Of a stretch of DNA of 64,000 nucleotides, positions 10,705-24,200 are shown in pieces. The translations under genes were made by a program, and so were the position numbers. The DNA comes from Cheilinus undulatus (taxonomy: Eukaryota > Chordata > Actinopteri > Labriformes > Labridae). The stretch covers positions 39,978,551-40,042,550 of the forward strand of contig NC_054872.1 of assembly GCF_018320785.1 (NCBI RefSeq), written 5' to 3'. How positions within the stretch are numbered: the first letter of the stretch is position 1; each line of letters starts with the position of its first letter. The notes beneath the pieces were generated by a model. The model was not told the DNA's origin and did no database searches. It worked only from the letters and a program-made list of their open reading frames with translations.

Positions 10705-11015
10705 CTAGCTTTTATAGCTCTTTTCTATTTGTCTGACTACTCAAAGTATTATACCACTGGTCACATCTACACATTCTCATCCCATTCACACACTAATGGC
10801 AAAGGTTGATTGGGAGAATTACCCATCAGTATTTTCTAGTCTCATCCATACGCATCCATACCCATTTACACACCACCAACGCAGCAGTGGAGCAAATTGG
10901 GGTTAAATGTCTTGTCCAAGGACACATTGGCATGTGACTGCAGGAGCTTGGGATTGAACCCAAGACCTTTCGATTGCAAGACGACCGACTCTACCTTCTC
11001 AATCACTGGCACCCC
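10705..11015 (-). mobile_element. tRNA-derived SINE, antisense
   Basis: Read on the minus strand from 11015, the head GGGGTGCCAGTGATTGAGAA is followed by GGTAGAGTCGGT (A-box-like) and GGGTTCAATCCCAAG (B-box-like), then a body with CTGCAGTCACATG. The far end contains CTTTGAGTAGTCAGAC and GAAAAGAGCTATAAAAG, a common fish SINE/LINE 3' end. Confidence 0.75.
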
Positions 11016-11688
11016 AAGAAATTGAGCTTTTGACATACCATGTTTGAAAGCTTGTGTTTCTATGAAAAAAAAAGATAAATAACTGAAAATAAAGTGTATG
11101 ATATATTTGAAATTTTAATTTTGTAATCAAATTTAGATCACTTCAAAAGAAAACAAATGGGCTTTTGAAAATTATCTGTTTAAATTGTGTACAAACTTTA
11201 AATTCTCAAATATGCATTTTTTTCTTCCCCCTTTTATGATAGCCTTTTTTGTTTTGACATTTAATCACTCTTTTTTGTTAACACCTTCATTTTAATACAA
11301 CTAACCAGGTAAATGCACCCAAAGTATCATTTAATTGTGTACAAGATTTCCATGGTTATTGTCTTTCAGTGAAAACCAAGCAATGACAATAACCAACCTG
11401 ATATCTACTGATACTAAGTCTATTCTTCCATGTTTGAAGATACTAGATCTTTCACTGTAGACTCCATTATCACATTATGATAGAAAGTATTTTTAAAAAA
11501 CAATATTTAAATGAATATCCCAGTTTCGACTCGAAAGATCTTAAAAGTCAGTATTTATCGTATTTATGCATTGATTACGGAATGGGTATGAACTGGTTTC
11601 AGTACGGGGTTACAGCATATAATCTGAACGATAGATGGCGACAGATCGCTACATTTATTTCGTTGCCGAAGAAGAAGAGAAGCCACTC

Positions 11689-12170
11689 ATTGGCTGGAAC
11701 TACTGCAAGGCGGAAACGACGTCACAGTATGATACACATCATGCTTTTGGTGGGAAAATGAGTTCGCCTCCACGCACATTTAACCTAAAATTAAAAAGAT
11801 TAAGAACTGATTTTGAAATTTGATGACACAGGAAATTAAACGGCCTTGATTTATGCACAGAAAAATACAGAGACGTGTGCGTAGCTGCCTTTGAAGTGTG
11901 TAAAACTCAGCCGGCTAACCAGGAAAAGTTCACTCATATCTATTGTTTGCTAGCATGCTAACGCTTTAGCCAACGCTTATTGTGACGCGAAACAGCAACA
12001 AAGTCTTTTTTAATCATTATTCAAGTCTCGGTTTTACTAATACTGACAGGACGCCGCCAGCTTTCTAAATTTTGTACCCCGTGTTGGTTGTTTTGACCTG
12101 AAAAGACCAGCCTGAGTCTTGTTTTTTTTCTCTGTTTCTGGCTCTGATTGTTTACCATAACATCAACAAC
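11689..12170 (+). promoter_or_regulatory. Putative xrcc1 promoter and 5' UTR
   Basis: The 480 bases before the xrcc1 ATG hold an inverted CCAAT box (CATTGGCTGG near 11688), an ETS-like CGGAA with CGACGTCA (CRE-like) at 11711-11725, and an E2F-like TTTGGTGGGAAA at 11746-11757. No TATA box is evident near the ATG. This fits a housekeeping repair gene. The exact start site is not visible. Confidence 0.45.
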
Positions 12171-12221
12171 ATGCCAGAAATCAAACTCAAGCACGTCGTC
12201 TCTTGCAGCAGCGAGGATACT
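12171..12221 (+). CDS. xrcc1: xrcc1 exon 1 (residues 1-17)
   Basis: Encodes [17 protein letters not shown], the conserved XRCC1 N-terminus, which fixes the start codon. Cys12 is present. Phase 0 donor GTAAGT. Confidence 0.97.
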
Positions 12222-15200
12222 GTAAGTCCACTTCTGAAATAATTTTATACCAATATGAAAATTAAACAGCCATTCATATCATAAATATGTTATATGTTTG
12301 TATTTGAATCATTTCCTTATATGTGAGACCTTTTGTGTTTTCTCATAATGGCCATTAGACTCACAAAGCAGACAACCTGCTGAGCTCTGACACCTACAGA
12401 AAATGGAAAGCAGCAAGACCCGGAGAGAAGCAGACCTCAGTCATCCTGCAGGTACGTTTTGCCAACTATTTCTCCTTAAAGTGAATACTTAGACTCTTTT
12501 GATGCCATGCAATTATAAACGATATATCTGTCATTTTATAAACAATAGTATTAATACTTCCAAATCTCTGCAAGAAGAAAACAAATAAAATGTATATATA
12601 AGGAAAGCTGTGCTCCTCTACTGCACAAAAAAAAAGAAAAGAGAAACAATGCCACCGCACAACACGATGGTATTAGATTAGATAAATAGATGATTACATT
12701 GCTACTGATTGCCTGAATTAATTCACTTCTGATACTCAAGATCCTGATTTTATTTGATTCACAATTCAATATTGATTCATATGGGGATGTTTTAGTTACA
12801 AAACCCACTTTGCTTCATTATGAAAGAGATTCTTAGGAAACCTTCCAACTAGGCACATTATTAGATAGATGCTTTGTTGATCCCAAAGGAAATGAAATGA
12901 AATTTCCGTCTGGATGAATTGAGTGTCTTTCTTGCTAATATATTGAGAATATCAAAGTTTACCTTTAAAAAATTACCCCAAACTAATATTTCCACATTAT
13001 TTTCCATGTAGCACATTCTGCAAAGGGCCTTTCCTTCTTCCAGCCTGCCTCTGTCTTTTTAGTTTTTGAATTCAAAATGCAGCCTGATATTCTCTTAAAT
13101 TTGGTGGTGTCTACAGCAAAGTAGAGCTGTTCAGCCCCACCATGTTTTTTGAGAGCCATGGACAAGTTAGTTGTGCGTTTTGGGCCTTCATCACAGCCTC
13201 TGAAGCCAAATTCATTCGGGACATGTTAGTGCTTTGTCCTTCATAACTTGGATTTTGAGATATGCAGGCTTTTTTTTTTAAATTTTCGAACAATTTTTAA
13301 GCTTAGGCAAAGCACTGATAATCTTTATTGAGGTGAAATGCAAACTCTTCCTCCAACTGTGTTAAACTGAAATGTTAAACATCGACAAAACGATGGATAA
13401 AAAAAAACATTGCCAACATATTGGTGCCATTTATAGTGTTCTTCTATTCTTGAAGGCAGCTTTAGGGTAAAAATAGGACTGATGATAACCGCTTTAAAAC
13501 GTGTGAAAATAAACCGTATAAAAAATAGTAAAAAATAGTATTTAAACAGTATTATTATTACTAACAATAGAATTGACAGGTCAGACACAGGCTCTGTTGA
13601 TGCATCATCCAGGTAGTGATAGTGCCAGCTATTCAACTTAAACTGCACCTTACTGTTTTCTAAAATCAAAATTGATACTTTTCATGATCTCATGTTTATG
13701 TTTTGAATAGAATTTTGCACATGGTTAGATTAGATTGATACCAGAGGTGGATAAAGTACCAGACTATTGTACTCAAGTAAAGTACGGTTACTCTGGTTAA
13801 AATTTATTTGAGTACAAGTAAAGGTAAGGTATGGTACATCTACTCAAGTAAAAGTAAAAAGTAAGTCATTTAAAATGTATTCAAAGTGCTGAGTACCCAG
13901 TAGCTCCTTTTGATACCCAAGGGGCTTTCACAGTAAAATATGACGGTCCTTAATCTGCAATAACAACAAGAAAATATGGACCTCCAACCAGCTTTTTTGT
14001 TATAAGGTTTGACCTAACCTAAAGTACAATACAACAGCTGTTTCAGGAGAAAATATAGAATCATTCTCTTGCCATGTACATGTACTGACCATTATGTGTT
14101 GTGAAAGCCAAACCACTGGTCCTTTTCATGTTGTTGGCAGAAAGCTTGGACCTCCTTGTTGTGGCTTTTAGTGTTTATTTTTTTACTCAGTTCTTGGTGC
14201 TTTCTAAAATGCAATTAAGTACAATACTTCACTCAAAATATATTTGAGTAAAAGTAAAAGTAGTCATTTTAAAAACTACTCAAAAAAGGACAAGTACACA
14301 AAAAAGCTTAGTAATTTGACTAAATGTAATTAGTTACTTTCCACCCCTGATTGGTACTTTATTGATTCCAAAGGAAATTCCAGTTTCAGCTCTTCCATTA
14401 CACACAGAGTAAGGGTAGGAAAGACAAAGGAAATTTAGAAAACATATTGCAGCTCAAGTATTAAATGAAAGTACAAAGGCATAACATTTTAAAAAGCATA
14501 TACAAAATATGCAAAGAATAAAAAATGTGGAAGACATACACCTATGCAGTAGAAATGTGTAATGTTATGAAGGGCATTTGAATATCAGCAGAAAGTAAAA
14601 CAAAAAAATGCAGTTTTAGATTGAGAAAGCCCAACATGGAAAAGTAATTTTCTCAAATGATAATAAAACAGTAATATCTGTATGTGCAGTCTTATTGCAT
14701 AGGAAATCATCATAATGTTGCCCACTGTATGAAAGTAATCAGCACATACAATATTTAACCCATTGTAGCCCAGACCTGAAGCGTTAAACTTCACGTTATA
14801 TGAACTTGAGTTTTCATGTATAGAAGAATTGCTGTACATACTATGAAAGGTTTTCCCGTTCTTCCTGCTGCAGAAAGTGGAGGAGCTCTAAGGTGTGACA
14901 GCCACAGGTCGAAAAGACTTGGACTTCTACTGAACTTTTACACAAACTTTTCCTTTTTTTCTTTTCAAGGCATTTTGAAAACAGTTACAGCTATAAGACA
15001 TTTGCTTGTCTTCAGACTATTCACAGTACAGCTTCTACAGAGAATTTAGTCAGGAGCCAAAAACACATCCTACACAGCGTTGTTTCTCTTCATTTTCCAT
15101 TTTTAGGCAGTATATCTGAAAAAAAGTGTGGGTGTAGAACTTTTGTTTAGAGAAGAACTTGTCCCTGCTCCTCAGCCTTTTATTCTAACTCTTTTTATCA

Positions 15201-18200
15201 AAACTGCTTCTCTCAGAAGCGGTTAGGAGGGTTTATCAAGAGGTCATACAAACATTAAACTGAACAAGAAATATGCTGAACAAATAACACCTGTCAGACA
15301 ATAAGCACCTGTGTGAAAAGAAATAATCTTTTGATTGTTTTTTATAGAATACCTTGAAATACCCACTCTAAGGTCAGGTGCCAAATAAATTAGTAATTTT
15401 AGATTCTTTGTTGCTGGATGTCATCTCATCTGACTTTGAAATGGCTTATTTCCACTGAGTTGCTCGAGAGCTTCTTTATCAAAATATGTCTTTAAATATC
15501 TTAATCTATTTTGTAGTCCGTTTTTCCCTGAACATTATATTAGGGGGTGCCCTATCCCCCCAACTGCACACCCGGTCGTTATCTGTTTTAATGTGAAAAG
15601 TTGTTTGATGATCAGAAACATTCAAGTGTGACAAACGCAAAAAAATAAATCAGAAAGGGATGAAATTATTTTCTCACAGCACTGTACCTTGAATTTGTGA
15701 TCATGAGTGGGTAAAGAGTTAAACAAAAAGTTTGAAGCGAGTGAAAATTCTGTTATGTTTGTAAATGTTTTTTTTATGTTTTTCTCCCTCACAAACGTGG
15801 CACAACTTGTTTAAAACTGCCCCCTTTCAAATCTTTCTCTCTTATGTTTGCTTCATTGATTGTTTCAGTTTGAGAAGGAGGAGCAGGTGCACAGCATCGA
15901 CATTGGAAATGAAGGCTCAGCATTCGTCGAGGTGTTGGTGGGGAATTCTTCAGCAGTCAGAGATCAGGACTACGAGGTATTAAGGCAGATTAAGTTTGCC
16001 ACGTCACCTTACTTTTATGAAAATATCTCTCCTATTTTCCCTCATTCTTTGTCTCCCTCTTTAAGGTTCTTTTGGTTATGTCTTCCTTCATGTCCCCTAC
16101 GGAGAGCCGTAACGGCACCAACATGAACAGGGTGCGTTTCTTCGGGCCAGCCCAGCTGCAGAAGAGCTCGGCACAGGAGAAGTGGGACCGAGTTAAAGTT
16201 GTGTGTAGTCAACCATACAGCAAGGTAAGAGCTCAGACAGGTAACTCTGAGTGAATAAAATCTGAAACACTCACCTTACAGTAGGGATGCGATGGTACAC
16301 TCAATTCACAATATAGTCTCCATAGTCGGTTTATTATACACTTTTAAAGCAATTAACTTGGATTTTCAATATTTGTCTTCAAAATGATCCCAGTTTCATG
16401 TATATTTTTAACAGTATTTGTCATCACAGTGCATGCTCCAGTAAGTTAGCACAGTTTTTCTCTCCCCTCTAGTTCAGTGGGCACAAGTTACCGTGGTAAC
16501 AACTCTGTGCTGATCTAACTTTGCCCCTGCCCCTTTTTTAATTACATTTTGTCATTGATGTGAAATATGCCTGAATAGCACTAAAAGAGATTTCAAAGAA
16601 GACACAAAAGAGAACAACAAACTAGCTCGTTATCATACAGTTTGGTACATAACACTGACATGTTGAAAAATCTTTTCAGGAGACCCTAAGCCCTCTTACC
16701 TGATGGTGCCAGCTACTGAATGATAGCTATTTTGATATCAGTTCAGTGTTTGCACAAAAAAATAGACAGAGTTCTGTCTTTCTTGAGGGAACTTTTTTGG
16801 TAAAATCAGGATTTATTATGAGTTGAGTATTTGACTGATAGAGAAGTAGCTTTTTTTAAGTTTTGAAATTGTTTGTTTGGAAACACATGGTGCTGATAAT
16901 TATCAAAAATGTTGACAAACTCAGAATATTATGATGAGAATGAATGGACACTTCTCTTTAAAAAAACAGACTATGTAAGCATTGCATTAAATGGGAAATG
17001 ATTTTGTGTTTGTCTCATTTAGAACATCGCATATGGACTGGCTTTTGTTAAGTTTCATTCACCGCCTGACAAAAATGATCCTCCAACATCCTCTCCAGTA
17101 AGTTTCTCCCATAGATGTGTCTTTAATTAATCTTCTTTTCATAAGAGACCTTGAGATGGGCTCTGATCAGCATGACTGTGTTGTTGCCAAGTTTTAGATC
17201 TTAGATTTCAAAACAGTTTTTCATAAAACAAAAAAGGTGAAGTATAAGACGTTCTCCTCACATAAGAACCAGACAAGAAATTTACTTCATGAAGCAGTCA
17301 CATTGAATCAGAAAGTACTCTGTCAAAAAATATAATAATAATACAACATAAAGTACAATGTTGCATAGAGGGTGATTTCAGTAATTAACGTCTAAAACCC
17401 AAGTATATTGATGACGTGTGTAGACACGGGCTGATCCACTTTTTTCAGTTCCTATACATATGTACTCCATACCTGGTATCAATTCCAAAAAAATTTATAA
17501 GTAAAAATTGAAATTCTGTTTGTTTGTTTTTTTTTGTGGTATTATGTTTGAGGATACACAAAGCTCTTGTAAACTTGAAACATGATTTCTTATTCCAGAC
17601 CAAACAATACAAAAAATGCAAACAATCGGGATATTATTTAATGATGCCTAAGTTTTTTTTAACCAATAATCGATCATTTCCTACTCCTGATGGCCAATAA
17701 CTGATAATATATACATTTTATTTTTGATTTTAAAAAGAAGATTATTTTAGGTATTTATGCACATCTGGGGGTAAAAGGGTTGATATATAGTGAGCAACGA
17801 TATTTATAACTAATTCTGACTGGCATCATTCACGATTACATCAAAAAACAAAGATAAGTTCTTGATTTTTACAACTCTTACTATTTTTTATTTTAATTAG
17901 AACATTTACGACCAAAATACAACAAAACAAACACTGACATACTTTGGTTTTTAAGAGTTTTCTTTTTTCACTTTTGCCATGAAATGAATTTAAATCACCA
18001 GACAAACTGTCAAATCTGTCATTTTAATCAACTAAATGTAAAATTCGGCTGACATATGTCCAAACAGACACGTTTTCCATTTGAAACAGGCTATTTTCAA
18101 ATAATAGGATATTTTCCTCAATATGAAATTAAGAAACTGAAAGCCTGCTGCTAATTACTCCACAGATGAAACACAAAAAGATAACAGTCCTTCATGATTT

Positions 18201-21200
18201 ATAAATGGTGAGGTTTTGGGACAGCTGGATAATTTTTACTGCATAAGTTGGGACTAAAAGAGAGCTGATGTTTTTCATAAAGATCCAAATCTGCACTGAT
18301 CTAAGTCATATCAAAGCTGGGTACAAAAGTGTTTAGTACTCTGTTAATACAAAATAATGCTGTTGTGTGTGGTTAAACTTCTGTTCCTAATGTTGTCGAT
18401 CAGGCTGAATAGAACCACACCACATCAAACAGCAGCATGTTTAAAACACTGCTGTTAAAGACGTATATTTAACACTGTCACATTATTAGTACCACAAACA
18501 GCAACAGGCACCAAGCATTACAGAAAATATAATTTATAACTTTCAGCTCATGATACCTTTAGCAAGATGTTTGATTTAACAAAAATGAAGCAGTATTTAT
18601 TTGAGCAAATCTTTATTTCTTTAAAAACAGCCGCTGTTTATGCTAAATCACTTTAGTAAGACCTTGGAAGAATCGTGTTTTTGCTTTTATTTTTATAGTA
18701 CCGCAAGTTCCACCCACATTCATAATTACAGTAGACCCCCAGGAATAAGGTGGATTAATTTTATTTCAAGTTTGTGCTGGTTTTACATGGAAACAGGTCC
18801 TAGCAACAAATTTCATATTTTTGAATTAGATATTTGAATCTGCAGTGCACTGTAGAAGCAGAAGCAACAACTGCAAACAATCAACAGTGGCACAGGGCCA
18901 CTGGTGAAAACTGAAAATTTAAAATAAAAGTGTTTAACTACATAAAAAATAACAATATAGAGATAATTATTTACAAAAATGGAAGCAGAACTCTTCAAAT
19001 AAGTAAGAAAAAACAATTATGTAACAAAACATGACATCTAAGACCTATTGCAGCAGGAAACTCATGAGGAACCTCAAATGTTTTTGCAAAGGGTCTGAAT
19101 ACCTATGTCAGTGGGATGTTACAGTTATTTATTTAAGTATTTAAATTTATTTAAGTGGGAAAATCTCAGTAAGATTAAGAATCTGATTTACGAGAGTGTT
19201 CAGGGAGATTTTTAATACATCTGCATAAATTTCTAAAATTCTGTTTTCACTTCCTCATATTGGGTCAGAGTGTAGATTAATAAGAATAAGAATTCATTTA
19301 AATGACTACAGCATCAGGCTGCAACAAAATAAAATTGAAAAATACACTGTAGTGAAATGTAACTGTGGATGCTTGAACTTTTAGAGGTAGCTTTGCTAAT
19401 TCTATGGTTAAAATGTACAAGTACAATAAAGGATTTTTGATCCGTCCCATTTATTTTCCTGGACATGAACAAGGTTTCTCCTGCTTTAATGGGACGTTTC
19501 TGTAAAGTCAGGCACTCAATCCATCCTGTGAACTTCAAAACCTTTAAAAGTTATGAAATCATCTCTCAAGTTTTTTTGTGCTGCTTCTATCTTTTCTTTT
19601 GAAACTTCTCTTTCTTCTTCCTCAGAAACTGACAAAGCTGGGACAGTTCAGGGTGAAGGAGGAGTCTCCTTCAGCGGGGCCCAGCCTTCAGCCTGGCAGC
19701 CTCTTCTTTAGTCGGGATAATGCAGCCAAGTCCGACACTTCACCTAAAGGTATTCACATTTACCAGCCAATGCGGCCAAATGAAAGTCTTTGTGGTCACA
19801 CTAACAATGAAGCAGTAATCACGTCACTTTAAGCTTCATTAAAGGAACCAGGAGACAAGAGACAAATCCAAAGGCATTCTTTATGATCAAGCTATTTCAT
19901 TCCCTCACCAGCACTTCTCTCTCTTCAGTGTCTCCTCAGAGTCAGAAGCTGAGTTACGCCGCTGCTGCCCTGCAGGCTGGCGGCAGCTCCCACTCATCAG
20001 GACAAGCCGCCTCCTCCAGCTCTGCCTCACCACAGGTACTAAACATCGCCGTCACTTTATCACTGAAGCACAGCCATCAAGCAGCTGTTCTCTTAATGAG
20101 CACACTTTTCTTTATTTTTAGACACCAGAAAAGTTAATGAGAGAAGATGACGCAGAGGCAGGAAAGTTTGTTGTAGGGAGAGTTTAGTCTGTAAGAAAGT
20201 CTACTATGAATACCTATCTCATCATGAGCAGTAGTAAAACAAAAGTAAAGAAGGAAAATGTTGACGCATTCAACAATTTTTTTTACGTTAAAAATTTTTA
20301 TTGTAATAGATAACACATGTTCCTGTCTTTGATAATGGCTGAGAGTGTGTTTATCTAAAGTTGTTCTCATTTGGCCCTTAACAAAATGAGTAGAATTTAT
20401 GTTTCTAAAGAAAACTAACTTTTGTTGTAAAATGATGGAGCGTATTAACAGTCTCCAAATGGCAGTGGTAGAGGAGGTTTTTGTGGAGGTTTCAGCGCTG
20501 GTGGCAGCTGACGCGACAGAGGTTGTGGCAGGGTTCGCAGTACTCAGTGAGGCAAGTTTGAGGACAAGGAATGGGTTCCAGTCACAAAGCTGGGCTGTGT
20601 TGTTAAGGACATGAAGATCAAAACCCTGGAGGAGATCTACCTGTACTCTCTGCACATCAAGGAGTGTGAGAACATTGACTTCTTCCTTGGATCTGATCTG
20701 AAACATGAGGTGCTCAAGATCATGCCTGTCCAGAAGCAGACAAGGTCCGGTCGGTGCACCAGGCTCAAGACCTTTGTGACCAACGGCCTTGTGAGTCTGG
20801 GGGTGAAGGCGAAAGAAGTGGAGCAGCTATACATGGAGCCATCATCCTGGCCAAGCTGTCCATCGTCCCATCAGGAGAGGTTAAAGGGGTAACAAGATCA
20901 GAAAGCCCCACACAATCTCCTGCGCAGTGACTGGTCATTGCGGTTTTTTCCTGCCCCCCGTGGTACTGGTATTGGTCTAACCACGTTCCCAAGAAGCTGC
21001 TCTTGATGGCAGGTATCGATGAGTGCTACACATCCAACAGGGACTGCACTGCCACCCTCGGCAGCTTTGCCAAGGTCAATTTTGATGCCATCTCCAAAGC
21101 TTACAGCTACCTGACCCCTGATCTGTGCAAGGAGACGGTCCTCTTCACAAAGTCTCCTTACCTTGAGTTCACGGCTCATCTGTTAAGACTCAAGCAGGGT

Positions 21201-24200
21201 GTCTGTGCAGAGTGGCAGCTGCCTCCTGAACTTTTTATATAGAGAACTACTGGATAAAGGTTCTGAAACATTAAAAAAAAAGATGGACTATAAAATGGTA
21301 TGACAAACTTGTTATGACCCAGCAAAAAGTTCTGGTGCAGTCTCTTGGTTGCCACCCTCTAACAATCACTTCTGGTGAATTCTGATTAAATGCATTCTCG
21401 TGTACACTCACTCCGATTTAACTCAAAGTCTAGATCGAGTTCTGGGTCAGAAATTCAGCTGTTAGTGTTCATGCGTGCAGCTCACCCAGACAACTTCAGG
21501 AGTTTAGCATAACTATAAAAATCACTTCAGAAATTATTCATGAATTTAATTGTTCTGCACGCACAAACTAATTTTGCACCATGATTCAGCTTCACCGAAA
21601 CATTTTAAGATGAAACAACCTTGCTCTGATATAACATTTATCCCTGTGCCTCTTTCTGCAGTGTCCTTGAAAACTAAATCAGAAGCAACCTGCGTCATAG
21701 TCAGCGTTTTTGAAAGGCCTTTTGACTTTGGAAAGGAAAAACAAAAAAGGGATGATTGGTTTTGCACATTTAAGTTTTTGCATTTGAAAATGACTCATCT
21801 TCATCGAAACTGAATCTGTCTTTTCAGATTTATGCCATGATTTTTTTTCTGAAAAGGTTTATTTTGTGTCACTAACTTTTATATTTTCTTTTTAGCCCCC
21901 AGCAAAAAGAAAATTTGAATTCAGCAAAGAGCGACAGTCTGCCTCTGCTCCACCGCCCTCAAAGAAATTCAGCCCAGCTGGCTCACCTGAGAGCAAAGCT
22001 GCAACCCCAAAACAGAAACCGACCCCGGTCAGCACACCGAGCCCCAGAGCTGCCAAAGGTAAAACATTTGTGAACCTTTGCTCATATTTTATTTCTTTTC
22101 CATGAGCACGGCCTGACTTTCTCTGTTTTCTAAAGCTTCTTCTGCTCAGAAGTCTTCAGAGAAGAAGAGAGAAAGTCAGCCCAAGCCTGAACCTAAACCC
22201 AAACAAACGAAAGCAAAATCCAAGAGCACACAGCAGGTCCCATTCCAGCGCATCATGGAGGGGGTGGTGTTTGTTCTCAGCGGCTTCCAAAACCCCTTCA
22301 GAGGGGAGCTGAGAGAAAAGGCTCTGGATATGGGTGCCAAATACAGACCTGACTGGACACCTGACTCCACACACCTCATGTAAGTTTGATATTAAAGGTG
22401 TAATTAAGCCGTCCTTACTTTAACATTTATATGTTTCCTGTAGCCTCATTGTACAGCTTTGCAGTGAAACAGTAAATACACAGGTGACACCAGACATCTG
22501 TTGTCAAACTACATGAACATAAATGAACAATGCAGCTTGTTCTTAAATATCTTCAGTGTAGGATTCAGAACACAATAGTTTTATAGCCATAGTTGTGCTC
22601 CAAAATATGATTTTTATTCTGATTAAAACAGGCATGACATAAATTATAAACATACCTTACAAATATGTAGAAAACATAAATATTCACCACAAAACGGAGG
22701 TGGGGGGAGGGCAGGATGCTTAAAGGATGCTCAAATATCCGTCTAACAATACTAATATAATATTTACATCACATTTTCTCTGGTTGAGAGTTCAAAGAAG
22801 ATCTCACTGTGCCACTATTGTCCCATCATTATAGAGTGAATAAAGTCTTCTAACCAGAGAAGAAGACCTGGGTGGAGCAGGTACCCATGAGGCTGAAGTC
22901 CTCAGCGCACTGATCAAGGGATCAATTTCTAGTCCCAGCACCGTTTGTTACATGTCTTCCCCCTGCTCTCTCTCTCTCTTCATTTACTGTCTCTTTATAG
23001 CTGTCTTGGATGGGGGCAGAACCCCCAAAAATAATCTTTAAACAAAAACGGCTGTCTGATATCACCATCAACAGTCAGAGGATCAATCACTGTACATGCA
23101 AAGTCTGTGTGTCTCCAGGGTGTAAAAATGTCTGTGCTACAGGTGGCGCTCTGCCGTCATAAATTAATTCATTCAACCTTTATTCAATCTTAATAAATCA
23201 TTGAGAGTATTCCCTCATTTTCAATGATGTCGAGAGTACAGCCAATGAAATGCATCAAACAAAATAATATAAAGAATATCAACAGCACAATTTTAAAGCG
23301 GCATGAAGCTCCAGGCAGATGCTCTGTTATGAAAGGTTATTGATTGTTGATATTGAAAGCTTTATGTGAGTGATCCCCCCCCCCAAAACACAATTGTTTG
23401 AATTTTTCTAAATATATTCAGGAGTTTTCATGGCAATTTTAGGGAATTAGTTTAAATATTTTGGGAAAGTTGCTTGGAAATTTTCAAGTATTTTCACTGA
23501 TATTTCTGGTATAATATTTTACGAAATTTAGTTTGTCATTTTCATTGAATTTTTGGGAGTGTTTTTGTAAATTCTTGGGAATTTGATAAGAAATTTTATT
23601 GGGATTTTGCTTGAATTTACCTGGAATTTAGGGAACGTAATATTGTAATGTTTATTCTTAATGATTCTGAAACAGTTGAGGAGTATTTGAATAAACTTTG
23701 ATTTACCTTTTATGAGATACTTTAAAAATATGTTTTAGGAATTTTACAGAAATTTGGGTTTTTTTTTGTAAAAGAACATTTCTGACATAGCCAAACATCT
23801 GCTCTAAACCCTCTCCATTGCTAAAAGACCTTCAGGAGATCTGCAGTCATCTTTTTGGGTATATAAAAATCTGCTCAAAGAAAAGACTGAGCTTTTAAAG
23901 GTATTATGGCTTACTGATCCCAAATAAGTGAGAGAAACTAAAAATCTATTCAAAACAAAAGCTCAGGCCTAAGGAGGTTAGACTTGGCAAAACATCTTGA
24001 TGCACAAGCTCATGCAAAAACCCATGTACAGGTTAGTCAGGAGGGAATGGATCCGGTCTTTCAAGTGAAAGAGCCAGTTGTGGAAGTAGTAGAACCACTC
24101 CAGTAATAACAGTTTTTTATTCCCCTCACACCTGATAATTGTTGCTTAAGTAATAATTCACTGCCAGCAAGGATAGCTCAGAAATCAGCCTCTCAAAAAC

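Noticed and set aside
11477-11823. Two overlapping open frames before xrcc1
   Set aside because: They cover the putative xrcc1 promoter and have no recognisable protein features.
20134-20706. 190-codon open frame on the minus strand
   Set aside because: It is antisense to the rps2 processed pseudogene and flanking intron. Its middle is a mirror of the rps2 Gly/Arg-rich region and has no recognisable domain.
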